Below the pieces are notes generated by a model. It ran no database searches. It was not told the origin of the DNA and was given only the letters and a program-made list of their open reading frames with translations. From the NCBI RefSeq assembly GCF_041902385.1, contig NZ_CP169244.1:1426001-1490000 (forward strand): 64,000 nucleotides of DNA, written 5' to 3'. Each line of letters begins with the position of its first letter. Within the stretch, counting starts at the first letter, position 1. The position numbers were made by a program, and so were the translations under genes. Positions 35,461-44,370 of the stretch are shown in pieces. This DNA is from Arcticibacter sp041902385. Its GTDB lineage: Bacteria > Bacteroidota > Bacteroidia > Sphingobacteriales > Sphingobacteriaceae.

Positions 35461-38400
35461 ATGGACCCTTCTAATGGTAACTATTCGTATCTCATCAATA
35501 AAATTGATGAGTTTATCCGAAAATACTACCTCAACAAGATCGTGAGAGGCTCCATCTACCTGTCCGCTGCTCTCTTTACGAGTTATCTTATTATCACCTC
35601 ACTAGAGTACTACGGCAACTTCGGAGGACAAATAAGAGCGATGCTATTTTTCAGCTTTCTGGCAGTCAACCTCAGCATCGCTTTTCAACTGATATTAAGG
35701 CCGCTACTCGCTTTAAACCGGCTTGGAAAGGTATTGTCACACCATGAAGCTTCAGAGATTATCGGGAAACACTTTTCAGGTGTAAAAGACAAACTTCTCA
35801 ATACGCTGCAATTGAAGAAGCTGGCTGATGAAAATCCTGAACAGCGGGCGCTGATACAGGCGAGCATCGACCAGAAGATCGCGCAGCTTGCTCCTGTACC
35901 CTTTAGCTCGGCCATCAGGATAAAAGACAACAGGAAGTACCTCCGGTTTGCAGTGCCCCCTTTATTAGTCATTATACTCATTGCCGTGACCGCTCCTGCC
36001 ATATTCAGCGAGGGCACGGAGCGAATTATCAACTACGACCGAAAATACGTTAAGAAGGCTCCGTTTCGCTTTATAGTCCTCAATAAGGATCTGTCGGTAG
36101 TACAAGGAGAAGAGCTTGAACTTAAAGTAAAGATGGAAGGCGAGGAGATTCCTCAGGATATCTATGTTGAAGAGGAACCCAATAGCTTCAAACTCGAAAA
36201 AGAGAACCTGGTGCGGTTTCATTATACATTTCGAAACGTTCAGAAGACGAAACAGATACGGCTCTCTGCACATGGGTACCGCTCTGAGCCCATTGAAATA
36301 AGGGTTAAGAAGAGACCGGCATTGCTGGAATTTCAGGTACGGCTCGACTACCCCGGGTACCTGAGAAAACCTGCGGAGAGCCTGGCCAATACCGGTGATC
36401 TGACTGTGCCTGAGGGAACTCGTGTCACGTGGAACTTTAAAACGGAAAATGCCAGCAGGATGCTTTTCGGGGCTGATGCGAAAACGTCAGTGCTTAAACC
36501 GCTTCCGTCCGATTTGTTCAGGCATAGCATTATCGCCAGGAAGAACAGTGATATTCTGTTAAAGGTAAGTAACAATGAAGCTGAGTCGAACGACTGGATC
36601 AGCTATAAGCTCAAAGTGGTGCCAGACCTTCGTCCGTCTATCGAGGTATCAGTGCAGAAAGACTCCATAAATAACCGCTCTGCCTATTTCACGGGAAAAA
36701 TCACAGATGATCACGGCTTTTCGGGACTGAAATTTCATTACCGGGTACTTGACAGAGACAGAAAGAGTGCATTCAGAACCGAGGGGATCGGGATAGATCA
36801 GGATCAGACGGAAAACAGTTTTTTCTATGCCTGGGATGCCCGCAAGAAAGGTATTCAGAGGGGACTGGATGTTGAGTACTTCTTCGAGGTGTTTGATAAC
36901 GACGGCGTGAACGGCCATAAAAGTACCCGGACAGAGGTGAGGGTACTTAGATTCGACTCACAGCAGGAAGTTGAGCGGAAGATCGACAAGACGTCGGAAG
37001 ACATAAAAGACAAGATGGAGAAGGCCATCAGGTATGCGAAGACGATTGAACGGGATGCGCAGAAGATCAACAGGAACTTACTGTCCAAAAAGAGCCTGTC
37101 GTTTGATGAAAAAAAGCAGATCGAGAATCTGCTTCAAAAGCAAACCGAAATGCAGCAAATGATCAGTGAGATCAAGAAGGAAAACAGCGAAAACCTTTAC
37201 AAGCAAAACGACCTGCACAACCAAAAAAGGGAGATACTGGAGAAGCAAAAGCAGATTGAGAACCTCTTTGAGAACGTACTGGACGAAAAAACAAAAGAGC
37301 TGCTAAAGAATATCCAGGAGCTGCTGGATCAGAGCAATAAGAGTCAAACTCAGCAGGAGTTATCGAAGATGCAGATGGATAACAAGTCGCTGCAGAAAGA
37401 ACTTGACCGGATGCTCGAACTTTACAAACAACTGGAATTTGACCAAAAGCTGTCGGCAACGGTAGAAAAGCTGAAGAGCCTGGGAGAAGAGCAGCGGAAG
37501 CTTGGCGAGGAAGTTACGAAAAGTCCGTCCGACAAAGAGAAGATGAGTACGCGGCAGCAGGACCTGAATAAGAAATTCGGAGATATTAAAGAGAACTTGA
37601 ACGAGCTGGACAAGAAGAACAGCAGCCTTGAACAAAAGAACTCTTTTGAGAGTCCTAAGGGGGACCAGGATGCCATAGAAGCCTTGCAGGCTTCGAGCAC
37701 AAAGAATTTGCGGAACAAGGACGCAGGCAAAGCGGCAGAGAACATGAAGCAGGCAGCGGCGCGAATGAAGCAGCTTGCAGAGCGGATTGAAAAGCAACAG
37801 GAGGAGAGTGAGAGCCAGGAACAGGCGTTCCATCTTCAGGACCTGCGTCAGATCCTGGCTAATTTGCTGAGGTCATCTTTCGAGCAGGAAAACGTGTTAA
37901 TGAATGTGAGAAATACAAGAACGTCTGATCCAGCGTTTATTAATCATATAAAAAAACAAAAAGATGTAAGGGACAATCTGAAATTAGTACAGGACAGCTT
38001 ATATTCGCTTAGTAGAAAAGCGCCGCAGATCGAAGCTTTTGTGAACAAGGAGATCGAGTCTATCAATACCAACATCGGCCGGGCGCTGGAAAATCTTGAA
38101 AAACGCAACATACTGGAAGCCAATAAAGATGAACAGTACGCTCTCACTTCGATAAACAACCTTGCACTGATGCTGAGTGAGGTAGAAGAAAAGATGCAGA
38201 ATGCAATGAAGAGCGCCCGACAAGGCGGAAGCGGCAAACAAAAAAGTTTGTCGCAGCTTAGTAAGATGCAGGAACAGCTGAACAACAATATGCAAAAAGC
38301 CAGGGAACAGCTAAAGCAGCAAGGGCTCAAAGAGGGACAGCAGGCCAGCAAGGGTCAGCTTACTGAACAAATGGCGAGAATGGCGCGCGAGCAGCAGCTG

Positions 38401-38787
38401 ATCAGACAGGCGTTAATGGACGTAAACAGAGACCTGAACAAGGACGGAAAAGGCCGGCTTGGCGATCTGGATAAATTAACCAAAGAAATGGAACAAACTG
38501 AGACCGATCTCGTAAACAAACGTATAAGGCAGGAAACGATGCTCAGACAGCAGGAGGTTCTGGGGAAACTTCTCCAGGCCGAAAAAGCTGAACGGGAACG
38601 TGAAACAGATAGTCAGAGAGACAGTAAGGAAGGTCGTGACCAAAGCACGGTCTACAACTCGGTGTTGGATAATTTTAAAAAAATAAAACAACGCGAGACT
38701 GAACTTCTTAAAACAGTTCCTCCATCTTTAAGTTTATTTTACCAATTGAAAGTTGGTGATTATTTCAGACATTTAGATTCAAAATAA
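35461..38787 (+). CDS. DUF4175 family large membrane-anchored coiled-coil protein
   Basis: 1108 residues. Three hydrophobic segments near residues 30-50, 58-80 and 160-180 anchor the N-terminus. Then come beta-rich Ig-like stretches (about 190-500) and a very long charged coiled coil (about 500-1060) rich in Lys, Glu and Gln, with repeats such as QTEMQQMISEIKKE. This layout matches DUF4175 proteins of Bacteroidota, whose function is unknown; the shape suggests an envelope-associated structural or partner-binding role. The next two genes (anti-sigma-like ATPase, YbeY) follow with 4-bp spacing or overlap, a conserved Bacteroidota neighbourhood. Confidence 0.9.
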   Translation: MDPSNGNYSYLINKIDEFIRKYYLNKIVRGSIYLSAALFTSYLIITSLEYYGNFGGQIRAMLFFSFLAVNLSIAFQLILRPLLALNRLGKVLSHHEASEIIGKHFSGVKDKLLNTLQLKKLADENPEQRALIQASIDQKIAQLAPVPFSSAIRIKDNRKYLRFAVPPLLVIILIAVTAPAIFSEGTERIINYDRKYVKKAPFRFIVLNKDLSVVQGEELELKVKMEGEEIPQDIYVEEEPNSFKLEKENLVRFHYTFRNVQKTKQIRLSAHGYRSEPIEIRVKKRPALLEFQVRLDYPGYLRKPAESLANTGDLTVPEGTRVTWNFKTENASRMLFGADAKTSVLKPLPSDLFRHSIIARKNSDILLKVSNNEAESNDWISYKLKVVPDLRPSIEVSVQKDSINNRSAYFTGKITDDHGFSGLKFHYRVLDRDRKSAFRTEGIGIDQDQTENSFFYAWDARKKGIQRGLDVEYFFEVFDNDGVNGHKSTRTEVRVLRFDSQQEVERKIDKTSEDIKDKMEKAIRYAKTIERDAQKINRNLLSKKSLSFDEKKQIENLLQKQTEMQQMISEIKKENSENLYKQNDLHNQKREILEKQKQIENLFENVLDEKTKELLKNIQELLDQSNKSQTQQELSKMQMDNKSLQKELDRMLELYKQLEFDQKLSATVEKLKSLGEEQRKLGEEVTKSPSDKEKMSTRQQDLNKKFGDIKENLNELDKKNSSLEQKNSFESPKGDQDAIEALQASSTKNLRNKDAGKAAENMKQAAARMKQLAERIEKQQEESESQEQAFHLQDLRQILANLLRSSFEQENVLMNVRNTRTSDPAFINHIKKQKDVRDNLKLVQDSLYSLSRKAPQIEAFVNKEIESINTNIGRALENLEKRNILEANKDEQYALTSINNLALMLSEVEEKMQNAMKSARQGGSGKQKSLSQLSKMQEQLNNNMQKAREQLKQQGLKEGQQASKGQLTEQMARMAREQQLIRQALMDVNRDLNKDGKGRLGDLDKLTKEMEQTETDLVNKRIRQETMLRQQEVLGKLLQAEKAERERETDSQRDSKEGRDQSTVYNSVLDNFKKIKQRETELLKTVPPSLSLFYQLKVGDYFRHLDSK

Positions 38788-38791
38788 TGAT

Positions 38792-39226
38792 ATGACAACG
38801 AATCGGGTTGAGATTTCAGAAAATACCGTGTTATACACATTACAATTACCATCGAAGCTTGAAAGCGTGGTTACGATGGAGAATTTCATTGATAATCTTA
38901 AGGAAGAATATGAGATTCCGGACGATACCTACGCGAACGTCTTAACTTGCATGAGCGAAGCTACGATGAATGCCATCATCCATGGCAACAAACAAAGCGA
39001 TACCAAGAAAGTATATATCAACCTGGAAGTGCATGATAGAAAAAGACTTCAGTTCACCATTGCGGATGAAGGTGAGGGATTTGACTACGACCGCCTGCCA
39101 GACCCAACAGCGCCGGAAAACATTGAAAGCCTTACCGGACGTGGGATTTACATCATTAAGCATCTCGCAGATCAGTGTATCTTCAATATGAAGGGCAATG
39201 AAATCGAGTTACACTTTAAAATTTAA
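38792..39226 (+). CDS. ATP-binding protein, RsbW/SpoIIAB-like (HATPase_c_2)
   Basis: 144 residues with only a GHKL ATPase fold. The N box is CMSEATMNAIIHGNKQ, the G1 box is ADEGEGFDYDRLPD, and the G2 box is LTGRGIYIIKHLAD. Proteins of this size act as anti-sigma or serine kinases in partner-switching regulators. No sigma factor or anti-sigma antagonist lies nearby, so its partner is unknown. It is squeezed between DUF4175 and ybeY (stop and start share a base). Confidence 0.9.
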   Translation: MTTNRVEISENTVLYTLQLPSKLESVVTMENFIDNLKEEYEIPDDTYANVLTCMSEATMNAIIHGNKQSDTKKVYINLEVHDRKRLQFTIADEGEGFDYDRLPDPTAPENIESLTGRGIYIIKHLADQCIFNMKGNEIELHFKI

Positions 39227-39660
39227 TGAGCTATTCTAAAATTTCGTTCTTTTCTGAAGACATATCATTTACGCTGAAAGATAAGACAAAAGTCAGGAAC
39301 TGGATTCAATCAGCAATCAGAGCAGAGGGTTACTCAACAGGTACTCTCAATTTTATATTCTGCAGTGACAGTTATTTATTGACGATCAATCAGCAGTATC
39401 TTAACCACGATACCTATACCGACATCATCACTTTCGACACGAGCGAAGAGGAAAATAAAATAGAAGGCGACATCTTTATCAGCATTGAGCGGGTAAAGGA
39501 GAATGCCAAACAGTTCAATACCCAAACTGCAGATGAGCTGCACCGTGTAATCATACACGGCGTACTACACCTCCTCGGATACAAGGATAAGAGCAAGAAA
39601 GACAAAGACCTGATGACCCAAAAAGAGGATCATTACCTGAGTACGAGATTTCCTGCATAA
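39226..39660 (+). CDS. ybeY: Endoribonuclease YbeY (rRNA maturation factor)
   Basis: 144 residues. The zinc motif is VIIHGVLHLLGYKDKSKKD: two of the three usual His are present (HGxxHL), and the third ligand position reads differently from the GYDH of proteobacteria, as is normal for Bacteroidota YbeY. DTYTDIITFD is the other conserved block. It processes 16S rRNA ends and takes part in ribosome quality control. It overlaps the ATPase gene stop. Confidence 0.93.
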   Translation: MSYSKISFFSEDISFTLKDKTKVRNWIQSAIRAEGYSTGTLNFIFCSDSYLLTINQQYLNHDTYTDIITFDTSEEENKIEGDIFISIERVKENAKQFNTQTADELHRVIIHGVLHLLGYKDKSKKDKDLMTQKEDHYLSTRFPA

Positions 39661-39797
39661 GTCAGAGTTGCTTCCCTCCCGCGTGGCCCGCCAATGATCC
39701 TTTGCTGGTAAAAAATGGACCTGTAATCCAATATTTTTATGGAACGGCTGTTATATTAATAGGCTAGCAATAATTATTATTTATTTTTGTATACGTT

Positions 39798-40460
39798 ATG
39801 ACAGCTTTAAAAAGAGTCATAATAGCAGGAGCAAGTGGATTAATTGGATCGCACCTTCTTCAGCTATTATTGTCGGAGGACGATATTGATGTAGTGGTTG
39901 CTCTGGTTCGGCGTCCTCTTCCCTTTAGTCATTCCAAACTACAGCAGATTACAATTTCCTTTGAGGAGATCGCCTCGCATAAGGAGATGATCAGGGCTGA
40001 CGCGGTCTTTTGTTGTCTCGGGTCAACAAGGAAGAAAACGCCGGATTTAAACGACTACAGAAGGGTTGACTATGTTTACCCTCTTGAGCTGGCAAAATTA
40101 GCAGCGGAGAACGGGGTGAATCAGTATCACCTGGTATCGGCGCTGGGTAGTGACGTACGCTCTTCAAATACCTACGCCAGACTAAAAGGAGAGGTTGAAC
40201 AGGATATTAAAAATCTAAGTATCAGGTCGTTACATATTTACAAACCGTCTTTATTGGTTGGTAAAAGGAGTGAGAAAAGACCACTTGAAAAGCTGGCGAT
40301 TCATTTAATGAACTTGCTGAACCCTTTTTTGATGGGCAGCCTTAAAAAATACAGAAGTATAAAGGCTGAGACGGTGGCGAGAGCGATGTTAAATCAGTAT
40401 AAAAGAAACAGGAACGGGGTATACTCCTACCCTTCCGATCAAATTAAAGCTTTGGCATGA
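39798..40460 (+). CDS. NAD(P)-binding Rossmann-fold oxidoreductase (TIP30/HTATIP2-like)
   Basis: 220 residues. The dinucleotide-binding motif GASGLIGSHLLQLL starts the protein, followed by AVFCCLGSTRKKTP, VDYVYPLELAKLAAENG and HLVSALGSDVRSSNTYARLKGEVEQDI, an order typical of small atypical SDR proteins. The substrate is unknown. Its stop overlaps the ABC-F start by four bases, so the two are coupled. Confidence 0.88.
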   Translation: MTALKRVIIAGASGLIGSHLLQLLLSEDDIDVVVALVRRPLPFSHSKLQQITISFEEIASHKEMIRADAVFCCLGSTRKKTPDLNDYRRVDYVYPLELAKLAAENGVNQYHLVSALGSDVRSSNTYARLKGEVEQDIKNLSIRSLHIYKPSLLVGKRSEKRPLEKLAIHLMNLLNPFLMGSLKKYRSIKAETVARAMLNQYKRNRNGVYSYPSDQIKALA

Positions 40461-42319
40461 GTATTCTAGCAGGTGAATTATTAAGTCACTCTTATAACGA
40501 CAGCTGGTTGTTTAAGAACCAGACCCTTGGTATAGCGCAAGGGCAACGACTTGCCCTTGTCGGAGTCAACGGGTCGGGAAAATCAACGCTGTTGAAGATA
40601 CTTGCTGGAAGGCTGGTCCCCAACGAGGGAAAGGTGGTAATGGAGAAAGGGTTGCGTGTGGGTTACCTTGAGCAAGACCCGGACTTTGGCAATCAGGTTA
40701 CAGTAGGTGATTATATCTTCAGTCTGGATAATAAACAACAGCAAGTGATCCGGAGATATGAAGAGCTGCTTGCCTCGGACGATCCAAATGAAGCAGAGCT
40801 GCACCGTCTGACCGATGAACTGAGCGAACTTAACGCCTGGGAGTACGAGCATCAGATTAAGACCATCCTGCAGCGGCTGTCTATAGAAAACCAGGATCAG
40901 AAGATAGCGAGCCTATCGGGCGGACAAAAGAAAAGGCTGGCGCTGGCCAAGCTGCTTATTGATGAGCCGGACGTGTTCATTCTTGACGAACCGACCAATC
41001 ACCTCGATATTGAGATGATTGAATGGCTGGAGAGCTTCTTAACAACCGGCAAGAAGACCGTATTAATGGTCACGCACGACCGGTACTTCCTTGACTCGGT
41101 TTGTAACTACATCATCGAACTGGACAGGCAGAAGCTTTTCCATTACAATGGAAAGTACAGCTATTTCCTGGAGAAGAAGGCACAGCGGGAAGATGAAGAA
41201 AACGCCTCGCTTCAAAAGAACCGAAATCTTCTAAAGAAGGAATTGGAATGGATGAGGAGACAACCGCAGGCCAGGGCTACGAAGTCAAAGGCTAGAATCG
41301 ATGCTTTCTATGACCTGGAGGAAAAGACAAAAAATGTCAAGTCGGGTCAAAAACTGGAGCTGAGCACCAAGGTGAGTCGTCAGGGAAATAAGATTCTGGA
41401 AGTTGATCATGTAAGCAAGTCCTACAACGACAAAGCAATAGTCTCTGATTTTACTTACACTTTTAAGAAGGGCGATAAGATAGGTGTGGCGGGAAGGAAC
41501 GGCTCTGGCAAATCGACACTACTTAACCTCTTAACCGGAAGCGTAAGCCCTGACACAGGAAATGTGGTCCGCGGCGAAACGACGGTATTTGGTTATTACA
41601 AACAAAGCGGACTAGAAACGGAGGAAAACGAACGCGTAATAGATGTAGTGAAAAACGTAGCAGAGTACATTCCTATGGCGGATGGCACCTCGATCACGGC
41701 CTCACAACTATTAACATTGTTCCTCTTCTCGCCCGCCAAACAGCACAACTTTGTATCGAAGCTAAGCGGAGGAGAAAAGAAGAGACTTCAGCTCATGCGT
41801 ATCCTGATGAAGAACCCGAATTTCCTCATACTGGACGAACCTACTAACGATCTCGACATTGACACCTTGAACGTTCTTGAGGACTTCCTTGAGAATTATT
41901 CTGGCGTACTGATGCTGGTGTCCCACGATCGCTATTTAATGGACCGACTAACAGAACAACTATTCATTCTTGAGGGAGGAGCGCCGATCAGGATTTACAA
42001 TGGCAACTACACAGACTATCGGCTGGAAAAAGAAAACGAACAAAAAACAAGGGAACAAAATAAGCCGCTTCCTCCTCCTCCGGCTCCAGTAACAAAGAAA
42101 ACCAAGCTGTCTTTCAAAGAACAAAAAGAACTCGACTCGCTCGAAGAACAGATACCTCTGTTGGAGCAAAAAATAGAGTCGCTAACCATGGAGCTTAACT
42201 CCGGAGCCCTGGAGCACACGGAGCTGACGAGATTAGCACTCGAGATAGAAACAACAAAAGCAAAATTAGACGAGCTCACCTTAAGGTGGCTTGAACTGGA
42301 AGAAATAAAAGAAATATAA
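40457..42319 (+). CDS. ABC-F family ATPase (Uup-like)
   Basis: 620 residues with two ABC domains and no membrane part. Walker A motifs are GVNGSGKSTLLK and GRNGSGKSTLLN; signatures are LSGGQKKRLAL and LSGGEKKRLQL; Walker B parts are FILDEPTNHLDI and LILDEPTNDLDI. A linker of about 80 residues separates them and a C-terminal coiled coil (about 550-615, EEQIPLLEQKIESLTMEL) follows. ABC-F proteins act on ribosomes or, for Uup, on DNA/ribosome-related stress. A large palindrome and two parS-like sites lie directly after it. Confidence 0.94.
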   Translation: MSILAGELLSHSYNDSWLFKNQTLGIAQGQRLALVGVNGSGKSTLLKILAGRLVPNEGKVVMEKGLRVGYLEQDPDFGNQVTVGDYIFSLDNKQQQVIRRYEELLASDDPNEAELHRLTDELSELNAWEYEHQIKTILQRLSIENQDQKIASLSGGQKKRLALAKLLIDEPDVFILDEPTNHLDIEMIEWLESFLTTGKKTVLMVTHDRYFLDSVCNYIIELDRQKLFHYNGKYSYFLEKKAQREDEENASLQKNRNLLKKELEWMRRQPQARATKSKARIDAFYDLEEKTKNVKSGQKLELSTKVSRQGNKILEVDHVSKSYNDKAIVSDFTYTFKKGDKIGVAGRNGSGKSTLLNLLTGSVSPDTGNVVRGETTVFGYYKQSGLETEENERVIDVVKNVAEYIPMADGTSITASQLLTLFLFSPAKQHNFVSKLSGGEKKRLQLMRILMKNPNFLILDEPTNDLDIDTLNVLEDFLENYSGVLMLVSHDRYLMDRLTEQLFILEGGAPIRIYNGNYTDYRLEKENEQKTREQNKPLPPPPAPVTKKTKLSFKEQKELDSLEEQIPLLEQKIESLTMELNSGALEHTELTRLALEIETTKAKLDELTLRWLELEEIKEI

Positions 42320-42320
42320 T

Positions 42321-42377
42321 CTCACCTCTTCGTTCCACGTGGAACGAAGAGGTGAGAAAGTTAGTTCCACGTGGAAC
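42321..42377. promoter_or_regulatory. Two parS-like palindromes upstream of mnmG
   Basis: GTTCCACGTGGAAC occurs at 42332-42345 and 42364-42377, centres 32 bp apart. The first is the heart of a perfect 36-bp palindrome (42321-42356). The bacterial parS consensus is TGTTTCACGTGAAACA, so these fit ParB (Spo0J) binding sites with a C/G change in each half. parS clusters lie near the replication origin, and mnmG is often origin-proximal. The long palindrome may also work as a transcript end for the ABC-F gene, but no T tract follows. Confidence 0.65.
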
Positions 42378-42387
42378 AAGGGGGATT

Positions 42388-44249
42388 ATGTTTAAGAAAT
42401 ATGATGTAATAGTAGTTGGAGCCGGCCACGCCGGATGTGAAGCGGCAGCAGCAGCAGCTAATCTTGGATCGTCCGTTCTGCTTATTACGATGAATATGGG
42501 CACAATAGCTCAGATGAGCTGTAACCCGGCAATGGGCGGCGTTTCAAAAGGTCAGATAGTAAGAGAGATTGATGCGATGGGCGGCTATTCGGGTATTGTA
42601 GCAGATAAGTCTACTATTCAGTTCAGAATGCTCAACCTCTCCAAGGGGCCTGCGATGTGGAGCCCGAGGACTCAGAACGACCGCATGCGCTTTGCAGAAG
42701 AATGGCGCCTGATGCTTGAGCGGACGCCAAACATCGACTTTTGGCAGGACACAGTCAATGAAGTGCTGACGCGAGGTGATCGGGTACGAGGAGTACGGAC
42801 CTCCCTCGGAATGGAGATCGAATCCGACGCTGTTGTTCTCACCAACGGCACCTTTCTGAACGGAGTTATCCATATAGGCGAGAAAAAATTCGGAGGAGGC
42901 AGAACAGGCGAAAAGGCGGCCAACGGGCTAACCGAAAGTCTTGTTAGCTTAGGTTTTGAATCGGGAAGAATGAAAACCGGGACTCCCCCCGGGTGGATGG
43001 CCGTAGTCTCGACTACTCGAAAATGGAGGAACAGTGGGGAGATGAAAAACGTGGGAGATTTTCCTATACAGACGTTGAGCTTCCAACAGAACAGCGCTGC
43101 TGCTGGATCACCTATACCAACCAGGATGTCCACGACACCTTAAAAGAAGGTTTCGAACGGTCTCCCATGTTCACCGGTCGCATAAAAGGACTCGGCCCAA
43201 GATACTGTCCTTCCATAGAAGACAAAATTAACCGTTTCGCGGAGCGGGAACGCCATCAGATCTTCGTCGAACCTGAAGGATGGAATACCGTCGAAATTTA
43301 TGTAAACGGCTTCTCTACCTCGCTTCCGGAGGACGTTCAATACAGAGCGCTAACCAAAATACCGGGCTTTGAAAAAGCTAAGATGTTCAGGCCTGGCTAC
43401 GCGATTGAATATGACTACTTCCCTCCCACCCAGCTTCAGCTGACTCTGGAAACAAAGCTGGTTAACAATCTATTTTTAGCTGGCCAGATCAATGGCACTA
43501 CTGGTTATGAAGAAGCGGCCAGTCAGGGATTCATCGCCGGCGTTAATGCTCACTTAAAAATAAGGGATCAGCACGAGCTCATTATGAAGCGCTCAGAATC
43601 TTATATAGGCGTACTCATAGATGACTTAGTTACAAAAGGGACAGAAGAGCCGTATCGCATGTTTACTTCAAGAGCAGAGCACCGCTTGCTGCTGCGGCAG
43701 GATAATGCCGACGTGCGCCTCTCACCTATTGCCTTTAACTTAGGCCTTATTGGCGAAGACAGAATGAGCAAGGTGAACGAAAAGGTGACGAATTCAGATA
43801 GTATCGTAAAATATTTGAAAACGACTTCTATTGCCCCCGGAAGTGTAAATGCGCTGCTTGAAGAACTTGGCACCGCTCCGCTGGGGCAAAATGTCAAACT
43901 ATTCTCACTGCTGACAAGGCCGCAGGTAACTATTTCAGACCTGCGTAAAGCAGATCCTTATCTGGATAACATTCTTTTACAGCACAACACGGAGACAATC
44001 GAACAAGCAGAAATCAAGGTTAAATACGAGAGCTATTTTGAAAAAGAAAATGAGATTGTAGAGAAGATGAGGCGAATGGAAGACCAGATTATCAATCCCG
44101 ACTTTAACTACAGTAACATGGTGTCGCTCTCTAAGGAGGCTCGCGAGAAACTAATGAAGATCAAGCCCAGAACCCTTGGCCAGGCGTCGAGAATTTCGGG
44201 GGTATCGCCCTCCGACATATCTGTTTTGATGGTGCACTTATCCAAGTAA
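42388..44249 (+). CDS. mnmG: tRNA uridine-5-carboxymethylaminomethyl modification enzyme MnmG/GidA, frameshifted as sequenced
   Basis: The first frame has the FAD-binding start MFKKYDVIVVGAGHAGCEAAAA (42388) and runs to MKTGTPP; the second, from about 42992, continues VDGRSLDYSKMEEQW to 44249. Adding one C to the C6 run at 42985-42990 gives TGTPPRVDGRSLDYS, the conserved MnmG sequence, for about 620 residues, the normal size. Later blocks include GTTGYEEAASQGFIAG and PYRMFTSRAEHRLLLRQDNAD. With MnmE it modifies U34 of tRNAs. Frames upstream to 42352 pass through the second parS-like site and are not used. The gene is nearly always needed for fitness, so a sequencing error is likely. Confidence 0.94.
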
Positions 44250-44370
44250 CTGAATGACAGCGTGTTAGACAAAAATAAAACCGAGCTCATTAGAAGCGAT
44301 ATAAGAGGATAAAATAAAAAAAGAAGCATAATCTTCATCTGAACAAAAAGTTTGCTTAAAACGCCTATAA

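Noticed and set aside
42352..42387. Upstream in-frame start for mnmG (MRKLVPRGTRG)
   Set aside because: It would translate the second parS-like palindrome; MnmG proteins begin at the MFKKYDVIVVGAG-type sequence.
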